64,000 bases of DNA. Origin: CAWAYH01 sp963786195 (GTDB taxonomy: Bacteria; Acidobacteriota; Vicinamibacteria; Vicinamibacterales; 2-12-FULL-66-21). Below are positions 36,131-46,727 of the stretch, one piece after another (positions within the stretch are counted from its first letter, which is position 1; the number at the start of each line of letters is the position of its first letter). A program made the position numbers and the translations under genes. The notes under the pieces were generated by a model. That model was given only the letters and a program-made list of their open reading frames with translations, searched no databases and was not told the origin of the DNA. The stretch is taken from contig CAWAYH010000011.1 of NCBI GenBank assembly GCA_963786195.1, positions 248,001 through 312,000 of the forward strand. The letters are read 5' to 3'.

Positions 36131-38594
36131 ATGAACGATATCAGGACCGCGTTTCGCGCGCTGGCGCGCCGGCCCGGATTCGCGCTGATCGCGATCGTGA
36201 CGCTCGCGCTCGGAATTGGCGCGAACGCCGCGATTTTCAGCGTCATCGACGCCGTCCTGCTGCGCCCGCTGCCGTATCCCGGACGCCGATCGGCTCGTCA
36301 TGCCGTGGGAGTACAGCGCGGAGGTGCAGCAGCGCATCGGCTTCGACCGCCTGCCGTCCTCGCCCGGCGACGTCACGGACTTCGGGACGCGCAACACGAC
36401 GTTCGAGCAGCCTCGCGTCGATCCGTGCGGAGCGGGTCAACCTCACCGGCGGCGGCGAGCCCGAGCGGGTCGGCGGTGTTCGCGTCAGCCGGGACTTCTT
36501 TCAGACGTGCTCGGCGTCCAGCCGGCTCTCGGCCGGGCGTTCTCGCGAAGCGGATGGCACGCAGGGCCGCGTCGTGCTCATCGGACACGGCCTCTGGCAG
36601 CGCCGATTCGGCGCGTGCATCCGACGTGCTGACCGCGATCGATCTCGCTCAACGGCGATCCGGCGACCATCGTCGGCGTGCTGCCACCGCTGGTTTCGGT
36701 TTCCGTCGGCAGGGGAGCTGCCGGCCGGCCTCGGGTTCGCGCCGAAGCCGGAGATCTGGACGCTCGATACGCTGACGCCCGAGCAGCAGCACTTCCGCGG
36801 CGGAAAGAGCTTTGCGCTGATCGGGCGCCTGGGCCACGGCGTGTCAGCTTCGGGCGGCCGAAGCCGATCTTGCGGCGATCGCCGCCGACATCGCCCGCCA
36901 GTTCCCGGCATCCAATGCCGGGTGGACCGTGCGTATCCTGCCCGCTGCGCGAACAGCTCGTCGGCGGCGTGCGGCACGGCGCTGCTCGTGCTGCTTGACG
37001 GCGGTCGGGTTCGTCCTGCTGATTGCCTGCGCCAACGTGGCGAACCTGCTGCTGGTTCGTGCAGCCGCCCGCCATCGCGAGATCTCGCTCCGGTACGCGC
37101 TCGGCGCCGATCGGCAGCCGGTTGATTCGACAGCTGCTGGTCGAAAGCGTCGTCCTCTCGCTGGCGGCAGGTGCGGTGGGCCGTCCTGATCGGTGCTGGG
37201 GTCTGCACACGCTCCTCGCGACGATGCCCGCAGGCCTGCCGGCCGTTGTCCGACGCCGTACTCGACTGGCGCGTCCTCACGTTCACGGTCGTCGTGTCCA
37301 TCGTCACCGGCCTGGCATTCGGCATCGTGCCGGCGTTTCAGGCGACGCGAAGTCGAGATTGACCGACGGTCTGCGCGAGGGCGCGCGCGGCACCGTCGGG
37401 AGCCGCCGCGCGCACCGCACGCGCAACGTGCTCGTCGTCGTGGAGGTCGCGCTCGCGGCGGTGCTGCTGGTCGCCGCTTCGCTGCTGATTCAGACGTTCG
37501 TCCGGCTGCTGCACGTCAACACGGGCTTCCGCGCCGAACGGCGTGCTGACGATGGAAGTGGCGCTGCCGCGCTCGACGTATCCGGGCACGCGGGCTGCCG
37601 ATTTCTTCGAGCGTCTGGTTGGACGGCTTGGCGCCGTCCCCGGTGTGGAAGCGGCGGCCGCGACATCCAGCCTGCCGCTTGCCGGCACTGAGAACCTCCG
37701 TCAGGTCACGGTCGAGGGGCGGCCGAAGCCGACGCCGGGCACGGAAATCCTCGACCGACTATCGCGTCGTGACCGCCGAGTACTTCCGGACAATGGGCAT
37801 TCCCCACATTTCCGGTGAGCCGCTTCCGACGCAGCCTCGCGCTGACGGTGCACCCGTCCTCCTCATCAACTCGACGATGGCCGACACGGTGTTTCCGGGC
37901 GAGACCGCCGTCGGACGCCGGCTCAAGCTCACGAGCTACGAGCAAAACGGCCCGTGGTTCACGGTGGCAGGAGTGGTCGGCGATACGCGCCACACGGCGC
38001 TCGACAGCGCGCTTCGTCCTCAGGTCTACGTCCACCACAGCATCGAGCCCTCGCAGCAGATGGTGGTCGTGCTGCGCACCAGGGACGATCCGGCCGGATA
38101 CATGTCAGTGGCGCGGGCGGCGGTGCTCGAGCTGGACCCGAGCCAGCCCGTAGGCCGGGTTCGGACGATGCGGGAGGTCGTCTCCGAAGCCGTGGCGCGT
38201 CAGCGGTTCACGATGTTCCTGGCCGGAGCGTTTGCGACGCTCGCGCTCGTGCTGTCGCTGATCGGGTCTGTACGCCGTCGTGTCGTATTCGGTGGCCGAG
38301 CGCACGCATGAGCTGGGCGTTCGGCTGGCGCTCGGGGCGTCGCCCGGCCGCCTCGTCGGGCTGGTGCTGACCGACTGCGTCCGGCTCGTCGCGGCCGGCG
38401 TCGCGCTCGGGCTCGCCTGCGCGTTTGGTCTCGCGCTGCTCCTCGAGAGTCAACTCTTCGGCGTGACCCCCCACGATCCCGGCACGTTCGTCGCCGTGCC
38501 GGTCCTGCTTTTCTGTGCGGCCATGCTGGGGTGCCTGGTGCCTGCACGCCGGGCCACCAAGGTCGATCCCATGGCCGCATTAAGATCGCTATAG
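36131..38594 (+). CDS. Orphan duplicated MacB/FtsX-type permease (ADOP family), many frame breaks
   Basis: About 810 residues when reassembled. The N-terminus RTAFRALARRPGFALIAIV and TLALGIGANAAIFSVIDAVL is the hallmark of acidobacterial duplicated orphan permeases. A MacB periplasmic core follows (GDPATIVGVLP, LIGRLGHGV). The first FtsX unit has LLIACANVANLLLVRAAARH, and the second ends YSVAERTHELGVRLALGASP and DPMAALRSL. No ATPase gene is adjacent, as usual for the family. At least ten single-base breaks occur (an extra C in CCGTATCCCGG near 36285 is one), all in otherwise conserved sequence. Function is unproven; export or signalling across the envelope is assumed. Confidence 0.82.
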
Positions 38595-38661
38595 GTCGAC
38601 CGTCCGGCCAGCGACCAACCCGTGCACGACAGCGGGGCGCACGGGGACGGTCACACGATTC

Positions 38662-39297
38662 ATGATCCCGACCGATCTGCTCGTCTCGGCGTACGCCAGC
38701 GGCTGGTTTCCGATGGCGGTGGAAGGCGACATCCGCTGGTTCTCGCCGGACCCGCGCGGAATCCTGCCGATCGAGAGTTTTCACGTACCGCAGCGGCTGT
38801 CGCGGGTGTTTCGGCAAGGAGTCTTTCGCATCGAGATCGACCGTGCGTTCGCCGACGTCATGCAGGCATGCGCGGCCGACGAACGCGATCCGGACGATCC
38901 TGGCAGTTGGATCAGCGAGGAGATCATCGAGAGTTACGTCGCGCTCCACGAACGCGGCTTCGCGCATTCCGTCGAGGCCTGGCAGGACGATCGGCTGGTC
39001 GGCGGGCTCTACGGGGTCGCGCTGCGCGGCGCGTTTTTCGGCGAGTCCATGTTCTACCGCGCAACAGACGCGTCGAAGGTCGCGCTGGTGGCGCTCGTCG
39101 AGCGGCTGCGCAGCCGCGGCTACGTGCTGCTCGACACGCAGTGGGTGACGCCATCATCTCGAGCAGTTCGGCGCCGTCGAAATCTCGAGGGCCGACTATC
39201 TTCGGCGGCTGGAACAGAGCCTGCGATGGAGTGCACGTTCGTATGAGCGGCCGAACGGGCGGCACTCAGTGCACGGTGTAGGCGCTCGGACAGCGTG
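38662..39297 (+). CDS. aat: Leucyl/phenylalanyl-tRNA-protein transferase (one frame break)
   Basis: Aat adds Leu or Phe to proteins with N-terminal Arg or Lys, making them ClpS/ClpAP substrates. The signatures are LLVSAYASGWFPMA, IRWFSPDPRGILPIESFHVP, EIDRAFADVMQACA, SYVALHERGFAHSVEAW, LVGGLYGVALRGAFFGESMF and LLDTQWVTPHLEQFGAVEIS, the last restored by deleting one T near 39153. The N-terminal extension of the E. coli enzyme is missing, as in many short Aat proteins. The exact C-terminus is uncertain because of the break; the corrected frame runs to about 39297, overlapping apaG on the other strand. Confidence 0.88.
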
Positions 39298-39641
39298 AAC
39301 GGAGCGATGCGTCACGTCGAATCGTTCGCCGTCCGCCGTAATCATCTGAAACGATCCTTCCATGATGCCGAAGGGGGTCGGCAGCGGGCATCCGGACGTG
39401 TACTCGAACGACTCGCCGGGCTCCAGCGTCGGCTGCTTGCCGACGACGCCCGGGCCACGCACTTCCTCGATGTGGCCCGTGCCATCGGTGATGAGCCAGT
39501 GACGGGTCAACAGCTGCAGCGGCTCGGAACCTCGATTGACGATCGTGACGGTGTAGAGGAAGAACCACTGACCGCCGGCCGGCTGAGATCGATCGGGCGA
39601 GTACTCCGAAATCACTGAGACGTGGACGCCCCGCGTCGTAG
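39266..39641 (-). CDS. apaG: ApaG domain protein (frame breaks near the C-terminus, start uncertain)
   Basis: ApaG (CorD) is a small fibronectin-III-like protein whose bacterial role is unclear. The core is unmistakable: TIVNRGSEPLQLLTRHWLIT, IEEVRGPGVVGKQPTLEPGE and SFEYTSGCPLPTPFGIMEGS. Removing single bases near 39309 and 39282 gives ERFDVTIAPFTLSEPYTVH and the TGA at 39266-39268. Upstream, the in-frame residues TSEATTRGV match the family N-terminus, but a TAG precedes them with no normal start, so another indel is likely there; GTG 39615 is the first start in the sequence as given. Confidence 0.82.
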
Positions 39642-39655
39642 CTTCTGATGTCTAC

Positions 39656-39874
39656 ATGACCGGTATGATCGACGATCCGACCTCCGCCCGGCAAGTGGAT
39701 GCCGGCCTCTGTGCCCGCTGCGTCCACGCCCACAGGGTTCGCACCGAGCGCGGATCCCTGTTTTTCCTGTGCCGGCTGTCGGCCACCGATCCGCGCTTCG
39801 CGAAGTACCCGCGTCTGCCAGTGCTGCGATGCGACGGGTTCAAGGACAAAGAGGAAACCGGCGAAGTTTGCTGA
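39656..39874 (+). CDS. Small Cys-rich protein, probable zinc binder
   Basis: A 72-residue protein. After a short variable start (MTGMIDDPTSARQVDAG) it has LCARCVHAH, a Cys in FFLCRL, then the phrase DPRFAKYPRLPVLRCDGF, giving four spaced Cys that could bind one zinc. A last Cys ends the chain. The reading frame is intact in a region full of frame breaks. I recognise no characterised family. It ends 14 bp before the second aconitase-family gene and may be expressed with it. Confidence 0.6.
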   Translation: MTGMIDDPTSARQVDAGLCARCVHAHRVRTERGSLFFLCRLSATDPRFAKYPRLPVLRCDGFKDKEETGEVC

Positions 39875-39888
39875 GCATTGAGTGTTGT

Positions 39889-41968
39889 ATGCACACGATC
39901 GAGCCGGCCCGTCTGTGGCCGGGCGTCACGACGCGCGACCTCCCTGGCGACGACGCCGCGGAAACCCCGCAGGGACCCGGCGATGCGCTCATCCGCGGAC
40001 GTGCGCTGATTTTCTGGGACCCCAAGAGTCTTCCCGGAACCCGGTTCGCGAAGAAGCTCGACGCCATCGACACGGACCAGATCACGCCCGCGGCGGACTG
40101 CGTCTCGGAGAGCCTCGAGACGCTCGACGAGCGCTGGAAGGCCGGGTCGTTCCGGTATCTCATGCCGGACTTCCGCGCGCGCGTGCACCGCGGCGAGACC
40201 TTCGTGATCGCCGGGGACCGCTTCGCCATCGGTTCCTCGCGCGAGATGAGCCCGGCGGGCCTGAAGGGCGTCGCCGACGAGGCGGGCTCGCAGATGGTGG
40301 TCGTCTGCGGCAACAACATGGGCGACATCTTCCGCAGGAACGCTTCAACCTCGGACTCCACGTCGTCCAGAGTCCCGAGGCCGTCGCCGACGCCCAGGAC
40401 GGCGACGAGTTCAGCTTCGATCCGGAGACGCGCGCAGCTGCGCAACGAGACGCGCGGACAAGAGCTACGACCCCGGTTCCGCTGTCAGCCAAGGAAGAGG
40501 AGATCCGCCGCAGCGGCGGGATCTTCGCCGTCGGGACGACGCGAGTTCCGCGAGTCGCGTCTGCACCGCGTCCGGCCATCGACTGGCCCGAGCCCGACGC
40601 CGCGCGGCGCATGACGACGACGGAGCAGATCGTCTGGGCGCACCGCGTCGACAAGGAGCTGGCGCCTTCGGATGCTCACGCCCGGAACGACGCTGCGCGT
40701 CTACGCCGACCTGCTGCCCGGCCTCCGACGGCACCGCGCCGTTTGCCATCCACACGTTCAACCAGATCACCGGCGGCGAAGACGATCGATCCGCGCCAGG
40801 CCGCGGTCGCCAACGATCACTTCGTCTTCACCGGGGTCGACGCCGACGACAAGCAGACGGCGATCGGCCGCGAGTTCGCCCGCATCCACGATATCGAGCA
40901 AGCCGTATTACGCGACGCCGGGCGACGGCATCTTTCACTTCTACTTCCCGGAGCAGGGGCTCGTGATGCCCGGGCAGTTCATTCCGGGTGCGGACTCCCA
41001 CAGCCGGGCGTACGGCGCGTACGGCGCGGTCGGGATCGGCGTCGGGTCGACGACGCTCGGGTTCGGATGGGCGACGGGCTACATCTACTTCACGCTCGCG
41101 AAGGCAGCGACGCGTGGTGTTCCGCGGCCGGCTGCAGCCCTGGGTCGGCGGCAAGGACATCGTGCTCGAGCTGCTGCGACGCTGGGGCGCGACAGCAGTC
41201 GCAGGGCATGTCGGTTGAGCTCGTCGACGCCGACCGGCAGCTGCCGATCGCCTATCGCAACACGATCGCGAACATGATGGCGGAGGCGGAGGCGCTGAAC
41301 GGCATCTTCGCCCCCGACGAGATCACGTACCGAGTGGTATCGCGCGCAAGGGCGTCACCGAGCTGCCGTATCCGCCGTTGCGGCCGGGCAGCGAGGCGGC
41401 CTACGCGATCGACGAGACGCTCGATCTGTCGGACGTCCGTCCGATGATCGCGAAGCCGTTCAGCCCGGGCAACGCGTTCCCCGCGGACGACGTGGCGCGC
41501 GAGCACATCACGTTCGACAAGGCGCTGATTGGTTCGTGCACGAACGGAAGCTACGACGATCTTCTGCAGGCGGCGCTCGTGCTCCGCGCAGCGCGCGAGC
41601 GGCGGCGCGAACAAGGTCGAGCGCGAGTTCGTCGATCTTTCCCGGCTCGGGCGGCGTCGGCCGACAGATCGAGCAGCCTGACCCGCGGCTCGGCGGGGAG
41701 TCGATCGCCGACGTCTTCCGTTCGGTCGGCGGCGAGATTCGCCAGTCGTGGTGCGGACCGTGCTTCGGCCAGGGCCCGGACGCGCTGACGCCAGGGCAGC
41801 GCGCCATCACGTCGTTCAATCGCAACTGGCAGAACCGCATGGGACTCGGCGGCGAGGGCTACCTCGCCAGTCCCGCCGGTCGTCGCCGCGTCGGCGCTGC
41901 TGGGGTACATGGCACCGCCGTCAGCGAGCTCGGGCTCGACGTGGAAGCCCGAGGACTACGGGATCTGA
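39889..41968 (+). CDS. Aconitase-family hydratase with N-terminal swivel domain (many frame breaks)
   Basis: About 690 residues when reassembled. Unlike AcnA, the small swivel domain comes first: AIDTDQITPAADCVSESLET and DRFAIGSSREMSPAGLKGVA lie in the first 150 residues. The 4Fe-4S catalytic domain follows (PGADSHSRAYGAYGAVGIGV, LIGSCTNGSYDDLL, SWCGPCFGQGPD, NRNWQNRMGLGGEGYLASP). This is the AcnB order without its N-terminal HEAT domain. The substrate may be citrate, isopropylmalate or another hydroxy acid and cannot be fixed from sequence. The corrected ending is WKPEDYGI, stop at 41966-41968. All breaks look like read errors. Confidence 0.8.
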
Positions 41969-42000
41969 TCCGGATGTTCGCCTACACTTTCGAGGTAGCG

Positions 42001-42750
42001 ATGGACTGGCTGACAGAACCCGGAGATCTGGATCGCACTCGCGACGCTGACGTTTCTCGAGATCGTCCTCGGCGTCGACAACATCATCTTCATCTCGATC
42101 CTGTCCGGGAAGCTGCCGGCGGACCAGCAGCCGCGCGCGCGCCGCATCGGTCTGCTCGGCGCGATGGTCACGCGGATCGGGCTGCTGTTCTCGCTCGCCT
42201 GGATGATCAGGCTGACGGCCCCACTCTTCACGGTGACTGTGCTCGAACAGGAGATCTCCGGCCGCGATCTGATCCTGATCGGTGGCGGCCTGTTCCTCAT
42301 CGGCAAGGCGACCTACGAGATCCACGACAAGCTCGAGGGCGAGGAGGGCCACGCGTCGCAAACGCGTCGCATCGTCCTTCGTGAGCGTGATCGTCCAGAT
42401 CATGCTGCTCGACATCGTCTTTTCGCTCGATTCGGTGATCACCGCCGTCGGGATGGTGACGAGTTCTGGGTGATGGTTGCGGCCGTCGTGATCGCGGTCG
42501 CCATCATGATGGTGGTCTGCCGAGCCCATCAGCGCGTTCGTGCACCGTCATCCGACCGTGAAGATGCTGGCGCTGAGCTTCCTGCTCCTGATCGGCCTGT
42601 CGCTGATGCTCGAGGGCTTCGACCACCACATCCCCAAGGGGTACATCTACTTCGCGATGGGCTTCTCGGTGTTCGTGGAGATCGCTCAACCTGCGACTAC
42701 GGAAGCGATCCAAGCCGGTGGAGTTGCACGACCCCTACGTGGAGGGCTAG
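42001..42750 (+). CDS. TerC-family integral membrane protein (frame breaks)
   Basis: About 248 residues with seven or more spans. The start MDWLTEPEIWIALATLTFLE and EIVLGVDNIIFISILSGKLP carry the Asp-Asn of the TerC metal-site motif; LLDIVFSLDSVITAVGMV carries the second Asp motif. The end YIYFAMGFSVFVEMLNLRLR and KPVELHDPYVEG is typical. Some members export manganese. Extra bases near 42025, 42357, 42465, 42524 and 42690 split the frame. The start codon is 33 bp after the aconitase-family stop. Confidence 0.85.
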
Positions 42751-42757
42751 AGTTACT

Positions 42758-42776
42758 GTTTCACACGCTGTGAAAC
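42758..42776. promoter_or_regulatory. Perfect palindrome GTTTCACA-CGC-TGTGAAAC upstream of the YceI gene
   Basis: An 8-3-8 inverted repeat between terC and the YceI start, AT-richer than its surroundings. Its symmetry and size suit a dimeric repressor operator; it could also act as a hairpin ending the terC message, since CTTTT lies 10 bp further on. Confidence 0.45.
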
Positions 42777-42804
42777 GACCGATCGCTTTTGGGGAGGTTT
42801 TCGC

Positions 42805-43496
42805 ATGAAGCGTTTGTTCACCCTTCTGACCGCGGCTGCACTGGCGACCGCAGCGGTCTACGCCCAGACTCCGCCGCGCCAGACCCCGCCGGCGCAGGCG
42901 CCCGCGCAGCAGCAGACGCAGCGGCCGCCGCAGCCGCCGCTCGGCCCGAACCAGTGGCGGATCGACGGCAACCACTCAGCGGCGCAACTTCAGCGTGCGG
43001 CACATGATGGTGTCGACGGTCCGCGGGCAGCTCGGACGGATCACCGGCACGCTCGAATACGACGGCAAGGACGTCGCGATCGTCAAGGCCGACGTGACCA
43101 TCGACGTCAACGGCATCAACACGCAGAACGAGAACCGCGACAAGCACCTGCGCAGCGCGGATTTCTTCGACGTCGCCGAACCATCCGACGATCACGTTCA
43201 AGTCGAAGCGGATCGAGCCGGGAGCGCCGGCACGTTCAAGCTGATCGGCGACCTGACGATTCGCGGGACGACGAAGGAAGTCGTGCTCGACGTCGAAGGG
43301 CCCGACGCCTCGATCAAGGAGCCAGCGCGCGTCTCGTGATCGGCGCGTCGGCGATCGACGACAGATCAACCGCCTCGAGTACGGCCTGAAGTGGAACAAC
43401 ATGATCGAAGCCGGTCCCGTCGTCAGCGACGAGGTCCGCATCACGATCGACATCGAAGCGAACAGGCCGTCCGCGCCCGGCACTGCCGCTCAGTAA
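42805..43496 (+). CDS. YceI-like periplasmic lipid-binding protein (frame breaks)
   Basis: About 228 residues. A signal peptide (MKRLFTLLTAAALATAAVYA) precedes a Pro/Gln-rich linker. The YceI lipocalin-like barrel runs from WRIDGNHSA and RHMMVSTVRGQLGRITGTLE through VDVNGINTQNENRDKHLRS and ADFFDVAEP to FKLIGDLTIRGTTKEVVLDV and GLKWNNMIEAGPVVSDEV. Members bind isoprenoid or amphipathic lipids. Three or more single extra bases (near 42981, 43185, 43310) disturb the frame. GGGGAGG is well placed before ATG 42805. The stop lies in the following tandem repeat. Confidence 0.82.
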
Positions 43497-43529
43497 ATGG
43501 CAAATGGTAAATGGTAAATGGTAAATGGG
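43491..43529. repeat. 7-bp tandem repeat (TAAATGG)n between YceI and DUF1223 genes
   Basis: Five consecutive TAAATGG/CAAATGG units, ending in degenerate GAGAGGG-TAAGGG words. The YceI stop TAA lies in the first unit and the DUF1223 start ATG in a later one, so copy-number change would move the start relative to upstream sequence. Confidence 0.8.
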
Positions 43530-44300
43530 AGAGGGTAAGGGTAAAGGGTGAAGTACTCCTCGCGGCGTGGGTGCTGATCGCGGGCGTGACGGCGAATGGT
43601 CCCCCGCCGCCGCCATCTATTCCCGTCCTCGTGGAATTGTTCACGTCCGAGGGCTGTTCCAGTTGTCCGCCGGCTGACGAGCTGTTGAGGAAGCTGCTGC
43701 GCGAGCAGCCAGTCGCCGGCGCCGACATCATCGCCGTCGCGTTCCACGTCGACTACTGGGATCGCCAGGGCTGGAAGGATCCGTTTTCTTCCAAGGCGTT
43801 CAGCAGCCGGCAGCAGGATTACACGCGCATCTTCGGGCCCGACAAGTTGTACACGCCGCAGATGGTCGTCGACGGCCGCGACGAGTTCGTCGGCAGCGAC
43901 GAGTCGGCGGCGCGCAAGATCGTCGAGACCGCGAGCCAGCGAAAGCACCTGCAGGTCAAACTCGACGCGCGGGTGGTGGCTGACGGTCTGCGGTTGTCAT
44001 TCGATCTTCCCGCTGCGCCGGCAGGCTCCGAGCCGATTGACGTCATGGTCGCCGTCGTCGAGGACGACCTCGTCGTCCGCCGTCCGGCGCGGCGAGAACG
44101 CGGGCAAGATGTTGTCGCACGTCGGCGTCGTTCGAAAGCTGGAGACCTCGGGGGCCCTCGGACCTGACTCGTTCGTCGCGGACGGGCAGATCAAGCTCGA
44201 GCGCGCCTGGAACGTCGCAAAACTGCGCGCCGTCGTCTGGCTGCAGGGACGCAACACCCGCCACGTTCACGGCAGCGCGTCGGCGACGATCGCGCGCTGA
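43511..44300 (+). CDS. DUF1223 secreted thioredoxin-like protein (one frame break)
   Basis: About 262 residues. The n-region of its signal peptide (MVNGKWERVRVKG) is encoded by the tandem repeat; the hydrophobic core is EVLLAAWVLIAGVTA. The DUF1223 core starts PVLVELFTSEGCSSCPPADE, with a CSSC pair in thioredoxin-like position, then IIAVAFHVDYWDRQGWKDPF and YTPQMVVDGRDEFVGSD. The frame breaks near 44085 and resumes GENAGKMLSHVGVVRKLETS. The family is uncharacterised; an oxidoreductase or metal-binding role in the periplasm is likely. Confidence 0.82.
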
Positions 44301-44304
44301 CGAC

Positions 44305-45229
<925 letters not shown>

Positions 45230-45328
45230 CTCGGGAGCTCGGGGCTCGGGAGCTCGGGGCTCGGGAGCTCGGGGCTCGGGAGCTCGGGGCTCGGGAGCTC
45301 GGGAGCTCGGGAGCTCGGGAGTTCGGAA
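45230..45328. repeat. Tandem repeat of GGAGCTCGGGGCTCG units
   Basis: A 15-bp unit is repeated four to five times and then decays into 8-bp GGAGCTCG units. It fills the gap between two convergent stops (ChaN and M28). Each unit is partly self-complementary (GAGCTC), so the array could fold into hairpins and end transcription from either side. There are no spacers, so it is not a CRISPR array. Confidence 0.85.
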
Positions 45329-45329
45329 G

Positions 45330-46707
45330 CTATTTGAGCCGTTCAGGCATTTCCGCCACGACGTACGCCATCACCGCAATGGCCGCTGACGCGCGCGCCA
45401 TGTCCATCGGATCGATCTTGTCGATCGTGTCGGCCGTGCGTGTGATGGATCAGGAAGTAGTTGCCCTCGACGTCGAGCGACATCGCCGGGATCCGGCCGG
45501 CTTCCACGCTCGGGCCGATGTCCGCGCCACCGCCGTTCGGGCCGATGCGGTCCGCCTGGATCCCTTGCAGCAGCGTCGCGATCTGGTGAATCGTCGTCCT
45601 CGCTGACGCCGATCCGCTGAAGCCGAAGCCGGTCGGACGGAACACGCCGCCGTCGGACTCCATCATCAGAACGTGATTCGCGAGATCCTGCCGGTGACGT
45701 TCGAGATACCCGCGTCCGCCAGCCAGGCCATTCTCTTCGTTCGTCCAGAGCACGACGCGGACGGTGCGGCGAGGCCGGAGCTTCAGCTTCTTCATCAGCC
45801 GCAGCGCGTCCCACGTCACGACACACCCGCCCCCATCGTCTGTCGATCCGGTTCCAACGTCCCAGGAGTCGAAGTGCCCGCCGACGACCACGATCTCGTC
45901 CGGCCGTTCCCGGCCGCGAATCTCACCCACGACGTTGGCCGAGTCCGCGTCGGGCAGGAACCGTGCCTCCATCTTCAGCCGCACCCGCGCGGTCGTCCCG
46001 CGATCCCGCATCCGTTGGAGGCGTTCGGCGTCCTCGACGGTGATCGCCGCGGCAGGAATCTGAGGCGCGCCTTCCGTGTAGCGGAGAGCGCCCGTGTGAG
46101 GCGTACGAAGGCCCGGAGGGCCAACCGATCGGACGAGCGCGGCGACCGCGCCCAGCGCAGCCGCGCGCGACGGTCCGCTCGATCGGTACTGCACGGTCTC
46201 GCCGTAGTTTGTGAACGGGACGTTGTACAGCACGATCTTTCCGCGAACGCGCTCCCCGGCCGCATCGAGCTCGGCGAAGCTGCGGACGACGAGGACGTCG
46301 CCTTCGACACCGGCGGCCGGCGTGCCCACGCTGTTGCCGAGTCCGAGCATCACGAGCGCATGACGTCGAGGCGCAATAATCTCGGCGCTTTCCTGGCCTC
46401 GCACCCAGTGCGGCACCTTGACCGGCTCGGCGCGGACGTTTTCGAGCTCATCCTTTTTCATTTCCTCGACTGCCCACCGGATGGCGTCCTCGAGCGCTTG
46501 CGATCCACTCAGCCGATGGCCAAACGTGTCGCCGATGAATGCCAGGCGCTCCCACGCGAAGTGACTCGAGAGCGCCTCGCCGATCAGACGGGACGCGGGC
46601 TCGCGGTAGGCGTCGATCCAGTCCGCCGACTGGGCAACAGGCTGACGAGGGCCGACAAGGGCCAGGACCGTGACCACAAGCGCGCCGATGGACAACGTCA
46701 TACGCAT
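45330..46707 (-). CDS. Secreted M28-family zinc aminopeptidase/carboxypeptidase (one frame break)
   Basis: About 458 residues. A signal peptide (LSIGALVVTVLALVGP) is followed by a PA domain (residues 110-230, AAGVEGDVLVVRSFAELDAA). The M28 di-zinc site is visible: VVVGGHFDSWDVGTGSTDDG (His, Asp), LWTNEENGLAGGRGY (Glu pair), DVEGNYFLIHHTHADT (last His). One extra G near 45428 shifts the frame; without it the end reads DKIDPMDMARASAAIAVMAY and then AEMPERLK. It is divergent from the HD-GYP gene. Confidence 0.88.
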
Positions 46708-46715
46708 GGGACAGG

Positions 46716-46722
46716 TATTCTA
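46716..46722. promoter_or_regulatory. Divergent promoters with overlapping -10 boxes, M28 and HD-GYP genes
   Basis: TATTCTA reads TATTCT on the plus strand (46716-46721), 6 nt before ATG 46728, and TAGAAT on the minus strand (46722-46717), 9 nt before ATG 46707. Only 20 bp separate the two starts. Confidence 0.55.
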
Positions 46723-46727
46723 TAGCC

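Noticed and set aside
45230..45328. CRISPR array
   Set aside because: Units are contiguous with no spacers and no cas genes are present anywhere in the window.
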